From Hyphomicrobiales bacterium (lineage in GTDB: Bacteria > Pseudomonadota > Alphaproteobacteria > Rhizobiales > Beijerinckiaceae): a DNA stretch of 35,079 bases. The position numbers and the translations under genes were made by a program. Positions 7,519 through 15,942 of this stretch are shown piece by piece. The first letter of the stretch is position 1; each line of letters opens with the position of its first letter. Location of the stretch: contig JAQGJH010000110.1 in the NCBI GenBank assembly GCA_028290705.1, forward strand, positions 1-35,079. Reading direction: 5' to 3'. The notes beneath the pieces were generated by a model. That model was not told where the DNA came from, ran no database searches, and saw only the letters and a list, made by a program, of their open reading frames with translations.

Positions 7519-8190
7519 TCAGCGCCCGAAATGCCGCTCCAGAAACGCAAAGGAGCGGCGCCACGCCTCCTCGGCCGCAGAGGCGTCATAGGTCGCCTGT
7601 TCGGGATTGCAGAAAGCGTGTCCCGCCGACGGATAAATGCAGATCTCCACGTCGGGATGGCGCGCCGCGATGCTCTGGATCTTGTCCATCGGCATGATCG
7701 GATCGCTGTCGCCGTAATGCATGATCGTCGGCAAAGGCTGCGGCAGGTCGAGATGAGCCGGCACGTGGCTGCCGTAGAAATTGACCTGGGCATCGAACGG
7801 CAGGCTGGCGGCCGCGCGCCACGCCCATGTGCCACCCGTGCAAAAACCCGAGATCGCCACTCGACCGGCCGACCTGACCGCATCGGCGCAGGCGCTGACG
7901 TCGGCGAAGATTTCAGCCTGAGTCAGAGCCTCGTAACTCGCAATGCCCGCATCCGCGCCCGCGCGACTGTAAGAATGCACCACTCCACGCCCGCGCCTGT
8001 CGTAAAGCGCGGGCGCCACAGCGGCATAGCCCGCCTGCGCCCAGCGGGCGCAGACGTCGCCGATGTGATCCGTCAGCCCATAGACGGCATGCAGGACCAC
8101 GACGCCGCCCTTCGCCGCGCCGGAGGGATCGGCGCGCCACGCCTCGAACATGTGCCCGTCCGCAGCCCTGATTTCGATGCGTCTCTGCAT
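7519..8190 (-). CDS. dienelactone hydrolase family protein
   Basis: This 223-residue alpha/beta hydrolase has the dienelactone hydrolase signature: nucleophile elbow GFCTGG with Cys117, acid Asp163 (GDSDPIMP) and His191 (SAGHAFCNP). Classical DLH uses a Glu near residue 36 to activate the Cys; here the matching position in VLHAVYGL appears to be Ala35, so the substrate or activation may differ. It is the last gene of the eleven-gene minus-strand run, about 70 bases after BKACE. A role in opening a lactone or cleaving an ester in that pathway is inferred. Confidence 0.85.
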   Translation of the reverse strand: MQRRIEIRAADGHMFEAWRADPSGAAKGGVVVLHAVYGLTDHIGDVCARWAQAGYAAVAPALYDRRGRGVVHSYSRAGADAGIASYEALTQAEIFADVSACADAVRSAGRVAISGFCTGGTWAWRAAASLPFDAQVNFYGSHVPAHLDLPQPLPTIMHYGDSDPIMPMDKIQSIAARHPDVEICIYPSAGHAFCNPEQATYDASAAEEAWRRSFAFLERHFGR

Positions 8191-8257
8191 GTCGCTCTCG
8201 CTGGAAGCCTCGCCTCGGCGATCGTCGGGTCCAACGCGCCCAGCGTCAAGCGGCGCG

Positions 8258-9196
8258 CTAGAACGAAACCCTGTCGCCGCCCTTGAGGCCGAGCACCTGC
8301 CGGGCCTCCGACGGGGTTGCGATCTCGTGGCCGAGTTCCTCCAGAATGCGGCGGATCTTCGCCACCTGTTCGGCGTTCGAAACCGCGAGCTTGCCGCGTT
8401 CGATGAACAGGCTGTCTTCGAGACCGACGCGCACGTTGCCGCCCATCATAGCCGCCTGTGTGGCGAACGGCATCTGGAAGCGGCCTGCTGCAAGAACGGA
8501 CCAGCGGTAATCCTTGCCGAACAATTTGTCGGCGGTGCGCTTCATGAACATCAGGTTTTCGGGATCGGGACCGATGCCGCCGAGAATGCCGAAGATCAGC
8601 TGCAGGAACACCGGCGGCTTGAACAGTCCCTTGTCGAGGCAATGCGCGAGATTGTAGAGGTGCCCAACGTCGTAGCATTCATGCTCGAACTTCGTGCCAT
8701 GCTCCTCGCCCAGCATCTTGTAGATGCGCTCGATGTCGCCGAAAGTGTTGCGGAAGATGAATTCCTTGGTGCCGCGCAGATAGGGCTCCTCCCAGGCGTG
8801 CTTCCAGTTGGTGTAGCGATCCGCCAGCGGATGCAGCGCGAAGTTCATCGTGCCCATGTTCAGCGAGCACATTTCGGGTGATGCGGCGAGCGGCGCGGCC
8901 AGGCGTTCGTCGACCGTCATCGTCAATCCTCCCCCCGTCGTGATGTTGATCACGGCGTCGGTCGCCTGCTTGATGCGCGGCAGGAACTGCATGAACACCG
9001 CGGGATCGGGAGTCGGCCGACCGTCGATCGGATCACGGGCGTGCAGATGCAGGATCGATGCACCGGCTTCGGCCGCCGCAATGGCCTGCTCGGCGATCTG
9101 GTCGGGCGTGATCGGCAGGGCGTCGGACATGGTGGGCGTGTGAATCCCGCCCGTGACCGCGCAGGTGATGATGATTTTCTTCGACGGGTCGGACAT
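8258..9196 (-). CDS. beta-keto acid cleavage enzyme (BKACE, DUF849)
   Basis: This 312-residue TIM-barrel Zn enzyme belongs to the BKACE family (3-keto-5-aminohexanoate cleavage enzyme type). His50 and His52 (ILHLHARDP) and Glu260 (RVGLED) are the expected metal ligands and Arg256 is nearby. The family condenses a beta-keto acid with acetyl-CoA and releases acetoacetyl-CoA or another acyl-CoA. CAGGAG precedes the ATG. It lies in the same run as a hydroxyacyl-dehydrogenase-like enzyme and an SDR that could make the keto acid. Family certain, substrate unknown. Confidence 0.92.
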   Translation of the reverse strand: MSDPSKKIIITCAVTGGIHTPTMSDALPITPDQIAEQAIAAAEAGASILHLHARDPIDGRPTPDPAVFMQFLPRIKQATDAVINITTGGGLTMTVDERLAAPLAASPEMCSLNMGTMNFALHPLADRYTNWKHAWEEPYLRGTKEFIFRNTFGDIERIYKMLGEEHGTKFEHECYDVGHLYNLAHCLDKGLFKPPVFLQLIFGILGGIGPDPENLMFMKRTADKLFGKDYRWSVLAAGRFQMPFATQAAMMGGNVRVGLEDSLFIERGKLAVSNAEQVAKIRRILEELGHEIATPSEARQVLGLKGGDRVSF

Positions 9197-9226
9197 GCGC
9201 AGATCTCCTGGTTTTCGATAATGCGT

Positions 9227-10243
9227 TCAACGCGCATCCGGATGGACGACGCGCCTGCGAAGCGGGAACAGCACGATCCCGGTCCGGTGAGAGAATGAGC
9301 CCCACAATCCGCGGGGCGCTTTCAGCATGACGGCGATCGCCACCATGCCGAGAATGACGAGATAGATCGTGCCGAGGTCCGCGAGCGTCTCCCGCAACAG
9401 GAAGAACACGATCGCGCCAACGATCGGCCCCTCGATCGTCCCGATTCCGCCGATGACCACGATGAAGATCACGTAGGCGGTCCAGTCGTTGACGCTGAAG
9501 GCGGCGTCCGGGGAAATCCTCAGCTTCTGTAAAAAGATCAGCGCCCCGACCATCGACGTGACGGCTGCGGTCGCGACATAGATCGCGAGCTTGGTGCGGA
9601 AAATGTCGATGCCGAGGCTTTCCGATGCAATCTCGCTGTCCCGGATCGCCGCCAGCGCGAGGCCCGCGCGCGAGCGCAGCAGAGCGTAGATCATCGCCAC
9701 AGTGCCGAGGCCGAGCGCCAGCGCGCACCAGTAGAGCAGCATGTCACGCTGATCGCGCGTCGCCGCAATGCCTGTCACGAGGCGTGCCGGAAGGCTGGTG
9801 CCGGAACCACCGCCGAGCACCGACACCTGTGCGAAACTCAGCCGGAAGACTTCCGCCGCCACCCATGTGCCGATGGCGAAATAGGCGCCGTGCAGGCGGA
9901 ACAGAAGTGGCGCCATCGGCAGGGCGATGAGGGCGCCCACGACTCCCGCCAGGACGATCGCCAACAGCGGCGGCACGCCGTAGAACATCGCCGCGGCGAA
10001 CAGAACATAGCCGCCGAACCCGACGAACGCCTGCTGGCCGACCGAAACGAGCCCCGCATACCCGGCAAGCAGGTTCCAGAGGCTCGCCAGTGCGACGAAG
10101 GTGTAGAACTCGCCGAGCAGCCTCAGATTGGCGCGGCCCGTCCACCAGGGCGCCGCCGCAAGCGCGGCCAGCAGCACGAGCGCCAGACGTCCTGCGATCC
10201 GGCTGGTGCGCGTTCCACGCTCGATTTTGACGTGCGGGGCCAT
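9227..10243 (-). CDS. livM: branched-chain amino acid-type ABC transporter permease (LivM)
   Basis: This 338-residue inner-membrane permease has multiple hydrophobic helices and the LivM-typical stretch LLAGYAGLVSVGQQAFVGFG near residues 58-77, and VIGGIGTIEGPIVGA near the C-terminus. The ATG overlaps the livH stop as TGATG, which fixes the start and implies translational coupling. The C-terminal tail is basic (RRRVVHPDAR). With LivH it forms the channel of a HAAT-family importer. In this context the cargo is probably a carboxylate or aromatic acid rather than a branched-chain amino acid. Confidence 0.9.
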   Translation of the reverse strand: MAPHVKIERGTRTSRIAGRLALVLLAALAAAPWWTGRANLRLLGEFYTFVALASLWNLLAGYAGLVSVGQQAFVGFGGYVLFAAAMFYGVPPLLAIVLAGVVGALIALPMAPLLFRLHGAYFAIGTWVAAEVFRLSFAQVSVLGGGSGTSLPARLVTGIAATRDQRDMLLYWCALALGLGTVAMIYALLRSRAGLALAAIRDSEIASESLGIDIFRTKLAIYVATAAVTSMVGALIFLQKLRISPDAAFSVNDWTAYVIFIVVIGGIGTIEGPIVGAIVFFLLRETLADLGTIYLVILGMVAIAVMLKAPRGLWGSFSHRTGIVLFPLRRRVVHPDAR

Positions 10244-11106
10244 CAGTCCATCCTCGGAAAAAGGCCGCGCGGTCGCACGACGAGAATCAGGAAGAACACG
10301 ATGTGCCCCGCCAGCACCTGATATCCGGGGTCGATCTGCGCGCCGAGCGCCTGCGCGACGCCCAGCACGACGCCGCCGGCCAGCGTTCCCCACAGACTGC
10401 CGAGCCCGCCGATGATCACGGCTTCGAAACCGAAGATCAGCCGCAGCGGCCCGGTCGACGGATCGAAATTGGTGCGCACCGCCAGAAACACGCCCGCAAT
10501 CGCGATGATCGCGGCCGAGAGCGCCATGGCCATGGCGTAGACGTGCCGTCGGTCGAGCCCCATGAGCTGCGCGATCTCGGCATCGTCGGACGTGGCCCGG
10601 AAGGCGCGGCCGAGGCTCGTGCGGCTGAACACGAACTCAAGCGCCACGATCACCGCCACGGCGGCCAGGAACATCGCGAGCGGCAGCAGGCCGATGCTGA
10701 GCCCCCCGCCGATGCCGAGGCTCGCGGTTTCGATCGGCCCCGCGGCAAGCCTGCGGCTGTCGGCGGTGAAGTGAGTCAGCAGCGCATTCTGGATGATGAT
10801 CGACAGCCCGAAGGTGACGAGAAGCGGCGAGAGAAGATCGCGTCCGAGCGTCGGGTTGAGGAGGACGCGCTGCAACACATATCCGGTCAGCGCCATCAGG
10901 GGCACGACCGCGAGCGCCGCCACGAATGGATGGAGTCCCGTCGCCTGCACCACCACGAGCGCGAGATAGGCCGAGAGCACGATGAGATCGCCATGCGCGA
11001 TGTTGACGAGGCGCATCACGCCGAAGATCAGCGACAGGCCCGCGGCGAACAGCGCATACAAGCCACCGAGCAGCACGCCCTGGATGAGAGCATTGAGAAT
11101 CTCCAT
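10243..11106 (-). CDS. livH: branched-chain amino acid-type ABC transporter permease (LivH)
   Basis: This 287-residue polytopic permease begins MEILNALIQGVLLGGLYAL and contains MRLVNIAHGDLIVLSAYLA, a LivH hallmark, with GGLGSLWGTLAGGVVLG toward the end. The ATG lies 2 bases after the livF stop, and its own stop overlaps the livM start by one base. It pairs with LivM in the inner membrane and couples to LivG/LivF. Confidence 0.92.
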   Translation of the reverse strand: MEILNALIQGVLLGGLYALFAAGLSLIFGVMRLVNIAHGDLIVLSAYLALVVVQATGLHPFVAALAVVPLMALTGYVLQRVLLNPTLGRDLLSPLLVTFGLSIIIQNALLTHFTADSRRLAAGPIETASLGIGGGLSIGLLPLAMFLAAVAVIVALEFVFSRTSLGRAFRATSDDAEIAQLMGLDRRHVYAMAMALSAAIIAIAGVFLAVRTNFDPSTGPLRLIFGFEAVIIGGLGSLWGTLAGGVVLGVAQALGAQIDPGYQVLAGHIVFFLILVVRPRGLFPRMD

Positions 11107-11108
11107 CG

Positions 11109-11813
11109 TCAGGTCCCGAAATACGCGGCGGTGATTTGCGCACGCGTGAACGCGCCGGGTGCGCCCGCGAGCGAGATCCGGCCCTCCTGCAGGCAGATGA
11201 ACGAATGCGCCACGCCCAAGGCCCTGGTCACGTCCTGCTCGACGAGCACGACGCTCACGCCCGTCGCGACGATCGCCGGCAAGGCCGCATAAACGTCCCT
11301 GATCACCACGGGCGCGAGCCCGAGAGAGACTTCGTCGAGCAGTAGGATTTCGGGATTGCTCATCAACGCCCGCGCAATCGCCACCATCTGCTGCTGCCCG
11401 CCCGATAGCGACGTGGACGGGGCATGCCGCTTCTCCCGGAGGATCGGGAACAAACGATAGAGCGAGTCCAGAGACCACGGCCCCGCCCTGCCGCGCTCTC
11501 CCCCGATGACGAGGTTTTCCTCGACCGACAGCGACCGGAACAGGCGACGCCCTTCCGGCGCCAGGGCGATGCCACGCCGCGCGATACGATCGGGCGCCAT
11601 GCCGCCGATCCCTTCACCGCGATGCAGGATCATGCCCGGCGCGCAGGGCAGCAGGCCCACGATCGTCTTGAGCAGGGTCGACTTACCGGCCCCGTTGGCG
11701 CCGATCAGCGCCAGAACATGCCCGGCCGGCAAGTCGAACGACACGCCGAACAGCGCCTGGAAGTCGCCATACCGTGCAGAAAGATTGCGGACGCTCAGGA
11801 GCGGCTCAGCCAT
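11109..11813 (-). CDS. livF: ABC transporter ATPase (LivF)
   Basis: This 234-residue ATPase has Walker A GANGAGKST, signature LSGGQQQM and Walker B ILLLDEVSLGL. The chosen ATG (MAEPLLSV) overlaps the livG end by 8 bases; a TTG seven codons upstream is possible but has no better ribosome site. LivF energises the LivH/LivM channel in the cytoplasm together with LivG. Confidence 0.92.
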   Translation of the reverse strand: MAEPLLSVRNLSARYGDFQALFGVSFDLPAGHVLALIGANGAGKSTLLKTIVGLLPCAPGMILHRGEGIGGMAPDRIARRGIALAPEGRRLFRSLSVEENLVIGGERGRAGPWSLDSLYRLFPILREKRHAPSTSLSGGQQQMVAIARALMSNPEILLLDEVSLGLAPVVIRDVYAALPAIVATGVSVVLVEQDVTRALGVAHSFICLQEGRISLAGAPGAFTRAQITAAYFGT

Positions 11814-12552
11814 GTGCGCCCCCGTGATCTTCAAGGCCCATGTAGATCGACGCGACCTCGGGACTCGCCATGATGGCCTGCGGATCGCCCTCGGCGATTT
11901 TTCGGCCGAAGTCGAGGACAGTCATGCGGTCGACCACGGCCAGAAGCGCATGCACCACATGCTCGATCCAGATGATCGAAACGCCCGTGGCGCGCACGTC
12001 GCGGATCGTGCCGATCAGCGACTGGCATTCGGCCTCGGTCAGGCCGCCGGCGATTTCGTCGAGCAGCAGCAGCGACGGCTCGGTGGCGAGCGCGCGCGCG
12101 AGTTCGAGGCGCTTGCGTTCCAGCAGCGTCAGGTCGCCCGCCAGCGCGTTGGCTTTGCGGATGAGACCGGTGCGCTCCAGCACGTCGATGCAGCGATCCT
12201 GCGCGGCGCGTTCGGTCAAGCCTCGCCCGAAAGCCGCGCCCGTCAGCACGTTCTCGTAGATCGTCATGCCGACGAAAGGATGCGGAATCTGGAACGAGCG
12301 TGCGATGCCGCGCCGGCAGCGCTCGCGGGCCCGAAGCGTCGTCACGTCCGCGCCCGCGAACATGATCGTCCCGGCGCTGGGCGCAACCGTGCCGGCGATG
12401 AGATTGAACAGGGTCGTCTTGCCGGCGCCGTTGGGCCCCAGAATTCCCAGAGCCTCGCCCGGCGCGAGTGTCAGCGACACGTCATCGGTGACGAGGAGCG
12501 CCCCATACCGCTTGACGAGACCGCTGACGCTCAAGAGGGGCACGCTGGCCAT
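11806..12552 (-). CDS. livG: ABC transporter ATPase (LivG) with divergent signature motif
   Basis: This 248-residue ATPase has Walker A GPNGAGKTT and Walker B LLLLDEIAGGL, and the LivG-type IARSFQIPHPFVGMTIYENV segment. The ABC signature is unusual: where LSxGQ-like sequence is expected it reads DLTLLERKRLELARALA. A similar replacement is known to me in a subset of HAAT LivG proteins, so it need not abolish function. It follows the receptor gene by 15 bases and overlaps livF. Confidence 0.88.
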   Translation of the reverse strand: MASVPLLSVSGLVKRYGALLVTDDVSLTLAPGEALGILGPNGAGKTTLFNLIAGTVAPSAGTIMFAGADVTTLRARERCRRGIARSFQIPHPFVGMTIYENVLTGAAFGRGLTERAAQDRCIDVLERTGLIRKANALAGDLTLLERKRLELARALATEPSLLLLDEIAGGLTEAECQSLIGTIRDVRATGVSIIWIEHVVHALLAVVDRMTVLDFGRKIAEGDPQAIMASPEVASIYMGLEDHGGAHG

Positions 12553-12567
12553 CCGTATTCTGCGACT

Positions 12568-13863
12568 TCAAAGCAGGACGAGTTCGCCGCCGACCGGAAT
12601 CGACGGCGCTGTCTTGTTGGTCGTAATCACCAGCTCGAGACCGCCGCCGCGCTTCTGCCATTGGCCGGCCACCAGCGGGGTCTTGGTGACGTTCTTCACC
12701 GGCCCCCTGCTCCAGTCGACCGGCCCGACGATCGTGTCGAGCTTCGTCGTGCGGATGGCCTCGACGATCGACTCCGGGCGCTCCAGATCTTTCGTGCGCT
12801 TGACGACGTCGGCCACCACCTCGAACAGCGCATGCTTGAAGCCGATCGGCTGGGTCCAGGGCCGCTTGGCCGCCGCCACATAGCCTTCCGCGAGCTTGCG
12901 CGCGCTGTCGCCCGTCAACGACGACGAGAAAGGATGATTGGGCGACCACCAGATTTCGGAAGACAGGCCGACGCCGCGCTCGCCCAGCGACGCGATGACG
13001 GAGGGAAACAGCAGAGCCTTGCCGATGGTGACGATGCGCGGACGAAAGCCCTGCTGGCCCGATTGCGACCAGAAGGTCGCGAAATCCGGCGGGATCATAT
13101 TGCCCGTCACGATCTCGACGCCCGCTTGTTTGAACGCGTTGATCTGCGCCGAGAAGTCGTCCGAAAGTGGCTGGTAACGGCCCGGATCCGTCAATTTGAA
13201 CCCGGCCGCAGCCAGCGGCTTGGCGAAGCCGCGCTCGCGATCGCCCCAGGCATTGCCGTCGGCATCGTTGGGAAACAATCCACCGACCGACTTGCCGACG
13301 CCCGGCACGTCCCAGAGCGACAGAAACGCCCCGATGACATCTTCTAGGCCCCAGAAGAAGTGGTAGGTTGACTGGAAACCTTTGGCGGGATCGCCGTTGC
13401 GGCCGAAAAAATAAGGCTGCCAAGGGCAATCCGTGGTGATGCACGGCGTGCCGTTGACCTCCGCCTGGTCGGCCACGGGATTGACCGTGTCGGGCGTGGA
13501 CGCCGCCACGATGATGTCGACCTCATCCTTGAGGATCAGTTCGGCGGCGACTTCCGCCGCGCGGTTGGGATTGGATTGCGAGTCCTTCGAGACGATCTCG
13601 ATCCTGACCTTGCGGCCGTTGTTGTCGACGCCGCCGTCGAACATCTTGCGGATGCCGCCGAGCACGTAATCGTCGGCTTCCGCAAAGCCCGCAAGTGCCC
13701 CGGTGCGAGGGCTGACGTGCCCGACCTTGATGGTGGATTTCGCCGCATGGGCGCGGCCGCTGCGCAGCACCGCCGGAGCCGCTATGGCCGCCAGCGCCGT
13801 CGTCTTGAGAAAGGTCCTGCGGGATCCGTGGCCGCTAATCGTCGCCTTCTTGATGTCGGTCAT
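12568..13863 (-). CDS. HAAT-type ABC substrate-binding protein, Tat-exported
   Basis: This 431-residue periplasmic receptor is of the type I binding-protein (Peripla_BP_6) family. The N-terminus has a textbook Tat motif SRRTFLK followed by an alanine-rich core and an AHAA cleavage site. The mature part starts STIKVGHVSPRTGALAGFAE. The ATG with AGGGAG 7 bases upstream is chosen over an in-frame ATG ten codons earlier. The gene overlaps the end of the hydroxyacyl-dehydrogenase-like gene by 29 bases and is followed by livG-F-H-M, so it supplies the ligand specificity of that importer. Tat export suggests folding before secretion. Confidence 0.9.
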   Translation of the reverse strand: MTDIKKATISGHGSRRTFLKTTALAAIAAPAVLRSGRAHAAKSTIKVGHVSPRTGALAGFAEADDYVLGGIRKMFDGGVDNNGRKVRIEIVSKDSQSNPNRAAEVAAELILKDEVDIIVAASTPDTVNPVADQAEVNGTPCITTDCPWQPYFFGRNGDPAKGFQSTYHFFWGLEDVIGAFLSLWDVPGVGKSVGGLFPNDADGNAWGDRERGFAKPLAAAGFKLTDPGRYQPLSDDFSAQINAFKQAGVEIVTGNMIPPDFATFWSQSGQQGFRPRIVTIGKALLFPSVIASLGERGVGLSSEIWWSPNHPFSSSLTGDSARKLAEGYVAAAKRPWTQPIGFKHALFEVVADVVKRTKDLERPESIVEAIRTTKLDTIVGPVDWSRGPVKNVTKTPLVAGQWQKRGGGLELVITTNKTAPSIPVGGELVLL

Positions 13864-14788
13864 GTGCAACTCCCTGGCCGCTTTCGGCGGCATTGAGTTT
13901 CCTCAGATGGGCGAACACGCGCGCCCGGAGGTCTTGCGCCTCCTCCTCGGTCCAGGTCCGGAAACCTTCGCCTGATTTGACGCCGAGGCGTCCCGCATCC
14001 ACGAGCCCCTGCAGATAGGGGGACGGGCCGGGCGTCCGGTCGAGATGCTGGATCACCGTGCGATGAATATCGAGCGACAGGTCGGTGCCGATGAGATCGG
14101 CGTTTTCAAGCGGGCCCAGCACGGCGAGCCGCCGCCCGAAACTCGCCTTGACCACTGTGTCCACCGTGCGCGCATCGCAGATGCCCTGCTCGACCAGCGC
14201 AATCGCCTCGCGCCACAACGCATGCTGCAGCCGATTGCCGACGAAGCCCGCGACGTCCTTCATGACGCGTACAGGCGTCTTGCCCGCACCCGTCAGCAGC
14301 GCCATCGTGGCCTCGATCGCGGCGAGCGACGTGTCGGGCGTTCCCACCACTTCGACGAGAGGCACGAGGAACGGCGGGTTCCACCAATGCGTGCCGAGCA
14401 TGCGCGCGCGCGTCGCCAGTCCCTCGACGATCGAGCCGATCGGCATGACCGACGTGTTGGACGCCAGAACCGCATCGGCCGGCGCGAGCCGCTCCAGATC
14501 CGCAAAGATCGCGCGCTTGAGCTCGATCTTCTCCGGCGCGGCCTCGAACACGAAGGAGACGCCCTGCAGCGCTTCGGCGAGATCCGCATGGCCGGTGACC
14601 AACGGCAGGCAATCGTCCGGCTCTTCGAGCTGCCGCAGATTGTCGGCGATGCGCGCGTGCAGCGTCGCCAGCGAGGCCGCGACCGCGTCGTAGACCTGGA
14701 CGCGATGCCCGGCCCGCGCAAAGACCTGCGCGAGTCCATGCCCCATCAATCCGGCGCCGATGATCGCAATCGTGGCCCGCTCGCTCAT
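13835..14788 (-). CDS. 3-hydroxyacyl-CoA dehydrogenase family NAD-dependent enzyme
   Basis: This 317-residue enzyme has an N-terminal Rossmann fold (IIGAGLMGHGLA at 9-20), the ASNTS substrate loop at 109-113, catalytic His134 in GTHWWNPPF, and the C-terminal helical dehydrogenase domain (VAGFVGNRLQHALWREA, then GVKSGEGF). Family members oxidise beta-hydroxyacyl-CoA or free beta-hydroxy acids such as carnitine. The WWNPPF segment differs from the HFFNP of CoA-type enzymes, so a non-CoA substrate is plausible. It starts 3 bases after the SDR stop. With BKACE downstream it would generate the beta-keto acid. Confidence 0.88.
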   Translation of the reverse strand: MSERATIAIIGAGLMGHGLAQVFARAGHRVQVYDAVAASLATLHARIADNLRQLEEPDDCLPLVTGHADLAEALQGVSFVFEAAPEKIELKRAIFADLERLAPADAVLASNTSVMPIGSIVEGLATRARMLGTHWWNPPFLVPLVEVVGTPDTSLAAIEATMALLTGAGKTPVRVMKDVAGFVGNRLQHALWREAIALVEQGICDARTVDTVVKASFGRRLAVLGPLENADLIGTDLSLDIHRTVIQHLDRTPGPSPYLQGLVDAGRLGVKSGEGFRTWTEEEAQDLRARVFAHLRKLNAAESGQGVAHDRHQEGDD

Positions 14789-14791
14789 GGT

Positions 14792-15595
14792 TCAACCCGC
14801 CGTATAGCCGCCGTCGGCATAGAGGATGTGGCCGGTGTAGAAATCCGACGCACGTGACGCGAGGAAGAGCAGCGGCCCCGCGAGATCTTCAGGCTCGCCG
14901 AGCCGGCCCTTCGGCACGCGCGCCAAAAAGCCCGCGCGGACTGCCTGCGCCTTCTCGTCGTCGGCGAACATCCAGGCGGTGAGCGGCGAGCGAAACACCG
15001 TCGGGGCAATGGCGTTGACGGTGATGCCGGTCGGTCCCAGTTCGCAGCCCAGCGCCTTGGTGATGCCGTCCACAGCCGACTTGGACGCGCAATAGGCCGT
15101 ATAGCCCGCCGGATGGCCCAGCAATCCGCGCGCCGAGGACATCAGCACGACCTTGCCGCCGCCACCTTGCGCCAGCATCTGCCGCGTGGCGGACCGCGCC
15201 ATCAGCCAGCTCTGCGTCACGTTGGCGTCCATCACGTCGAGGAAACGCTCGGGCGCCATGTCGGTGATCTTGGCGACGTCGTTCTTGCCCGACGCGACCA
15301 CGAGAATGTCGACGCGTCCGAAGCGCGTGACGCCCGCCGCCACGATCTCGTCGCAGGCCGCCTCGTTCGAGGGCCGCATGTTGAGCGCCTCGACCTCCGC
15401 GCCGAGCGCTTCGCAATCCTTGGCGACGGCATCGAGATCGGCCTTCTTGCCGGCCGTGAGTACGAGCGTGCAGCCCGCGCCCGCGAGAATCTGCGCCGCC
15501 AGGGCGCCGAAAGCCCCGGACGCACCGGTGATGACCGCGACCTTGCCCTTCACGTCGAAGAGCGAGGCCGGATTTTTCAGGAACTCTGCCGTCAT
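14792..15595 (-). CDS. short-chain dehydrogenase/reductase
   Basis: This 267-residue classical SDR has the cofactor motif TGASGAFG at 23-30, the catalytic set Ser153/154, Tyr168 and Lys172 (YCASK), and the typical end ILYADGGYTA. The start ATG overlaps the cupin stop as ATGA, giving tight coupling. It oxidises or reduces a hydroxyl/keto group using NAD(P). The substrate is unknown but presumably the same catabolic intermediate series as its neighbours. Confidence 0.9.
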   Translation of the reverse strand: MTAEFLKNPASLFDVKGKVAVITGASGAFGALAAQILAGAGCTLVLTAGKKADLDAVAKDCEALGAEVEALNMRPSNEAACDEIVAAGVTRFGRVDILVVASGKNDVAKITDMAPERFLDVMDANVTQSWLMARSATRQMLAQGGGGKVVLMSSARGLLGHPAGYTAYCASKSAVDGITKALGCELGPTGITVNAIAPTVFRSPLTAWMFADDEKAQAVRAGFLARVPKGRLGEPEDLAGPLLFLASRASDFYTGHILYADGGYTAG

Positions 15596-15942
15596 GGCTT
15601 CACTCCGGGCGGATAGGGAATGACCACCATCATCGTGCAATTGTGGTTCGACCGGTTCTCGATCGTGCGAACCTCGTTGGGCGCGATGGTGCAGGAGTCG
15701 AATTTCTTCAGCACCGTTTCGTGGCCGTCGATGATCACCGTCATCTCGCCGTCGACCACGACATAGACCTTCTCGAACGGCGTCGAGTCCGGCCCGGCGC
15801 CGCCGCCGGGCAGCACCTGCGAAAGGCCGACCCATTGATTGGTGGGGCCGCCGGGCTCGAAGCCCTGCAGGCGAAGGCCCACGACGCCGTGATGGTTCGG
15901 CGCGTCGTAGGGCTTCGCATCTTCGAAGCGCTTGACGAACAT
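15592..15942 (-). CDS. small cupin-domain protein
   Basis: This 116-residue single-domain cupin has the first cupin motif in the region GGGAGPDSTPFEKVYVVVDGE and the second around CTIAPNEVRTIENRSNHNC. The usual His-rich metal set is incomplete, so metal binding is uncertain. Its ATG overlaps the cyclase stop by one base (TGATG) and its stop overlaps the SDR start, so it belongs to the operon. It may act as an isomerase or decarboxylase-like accessory enzyme or as a ligand-binding protein. Confidence 0.82.
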   Translation of the reverse strand: MFVKRFEDAKPYDAPNHHGVVGLRLQGFEPGGPTNQWVGLSQVLPGGGAGPDSTPFEKVYVVVDGEMTVIIDGHETVLKKFDSCTIAPNEVRTIENRSNHNCTMMVVIPYPPGVKP

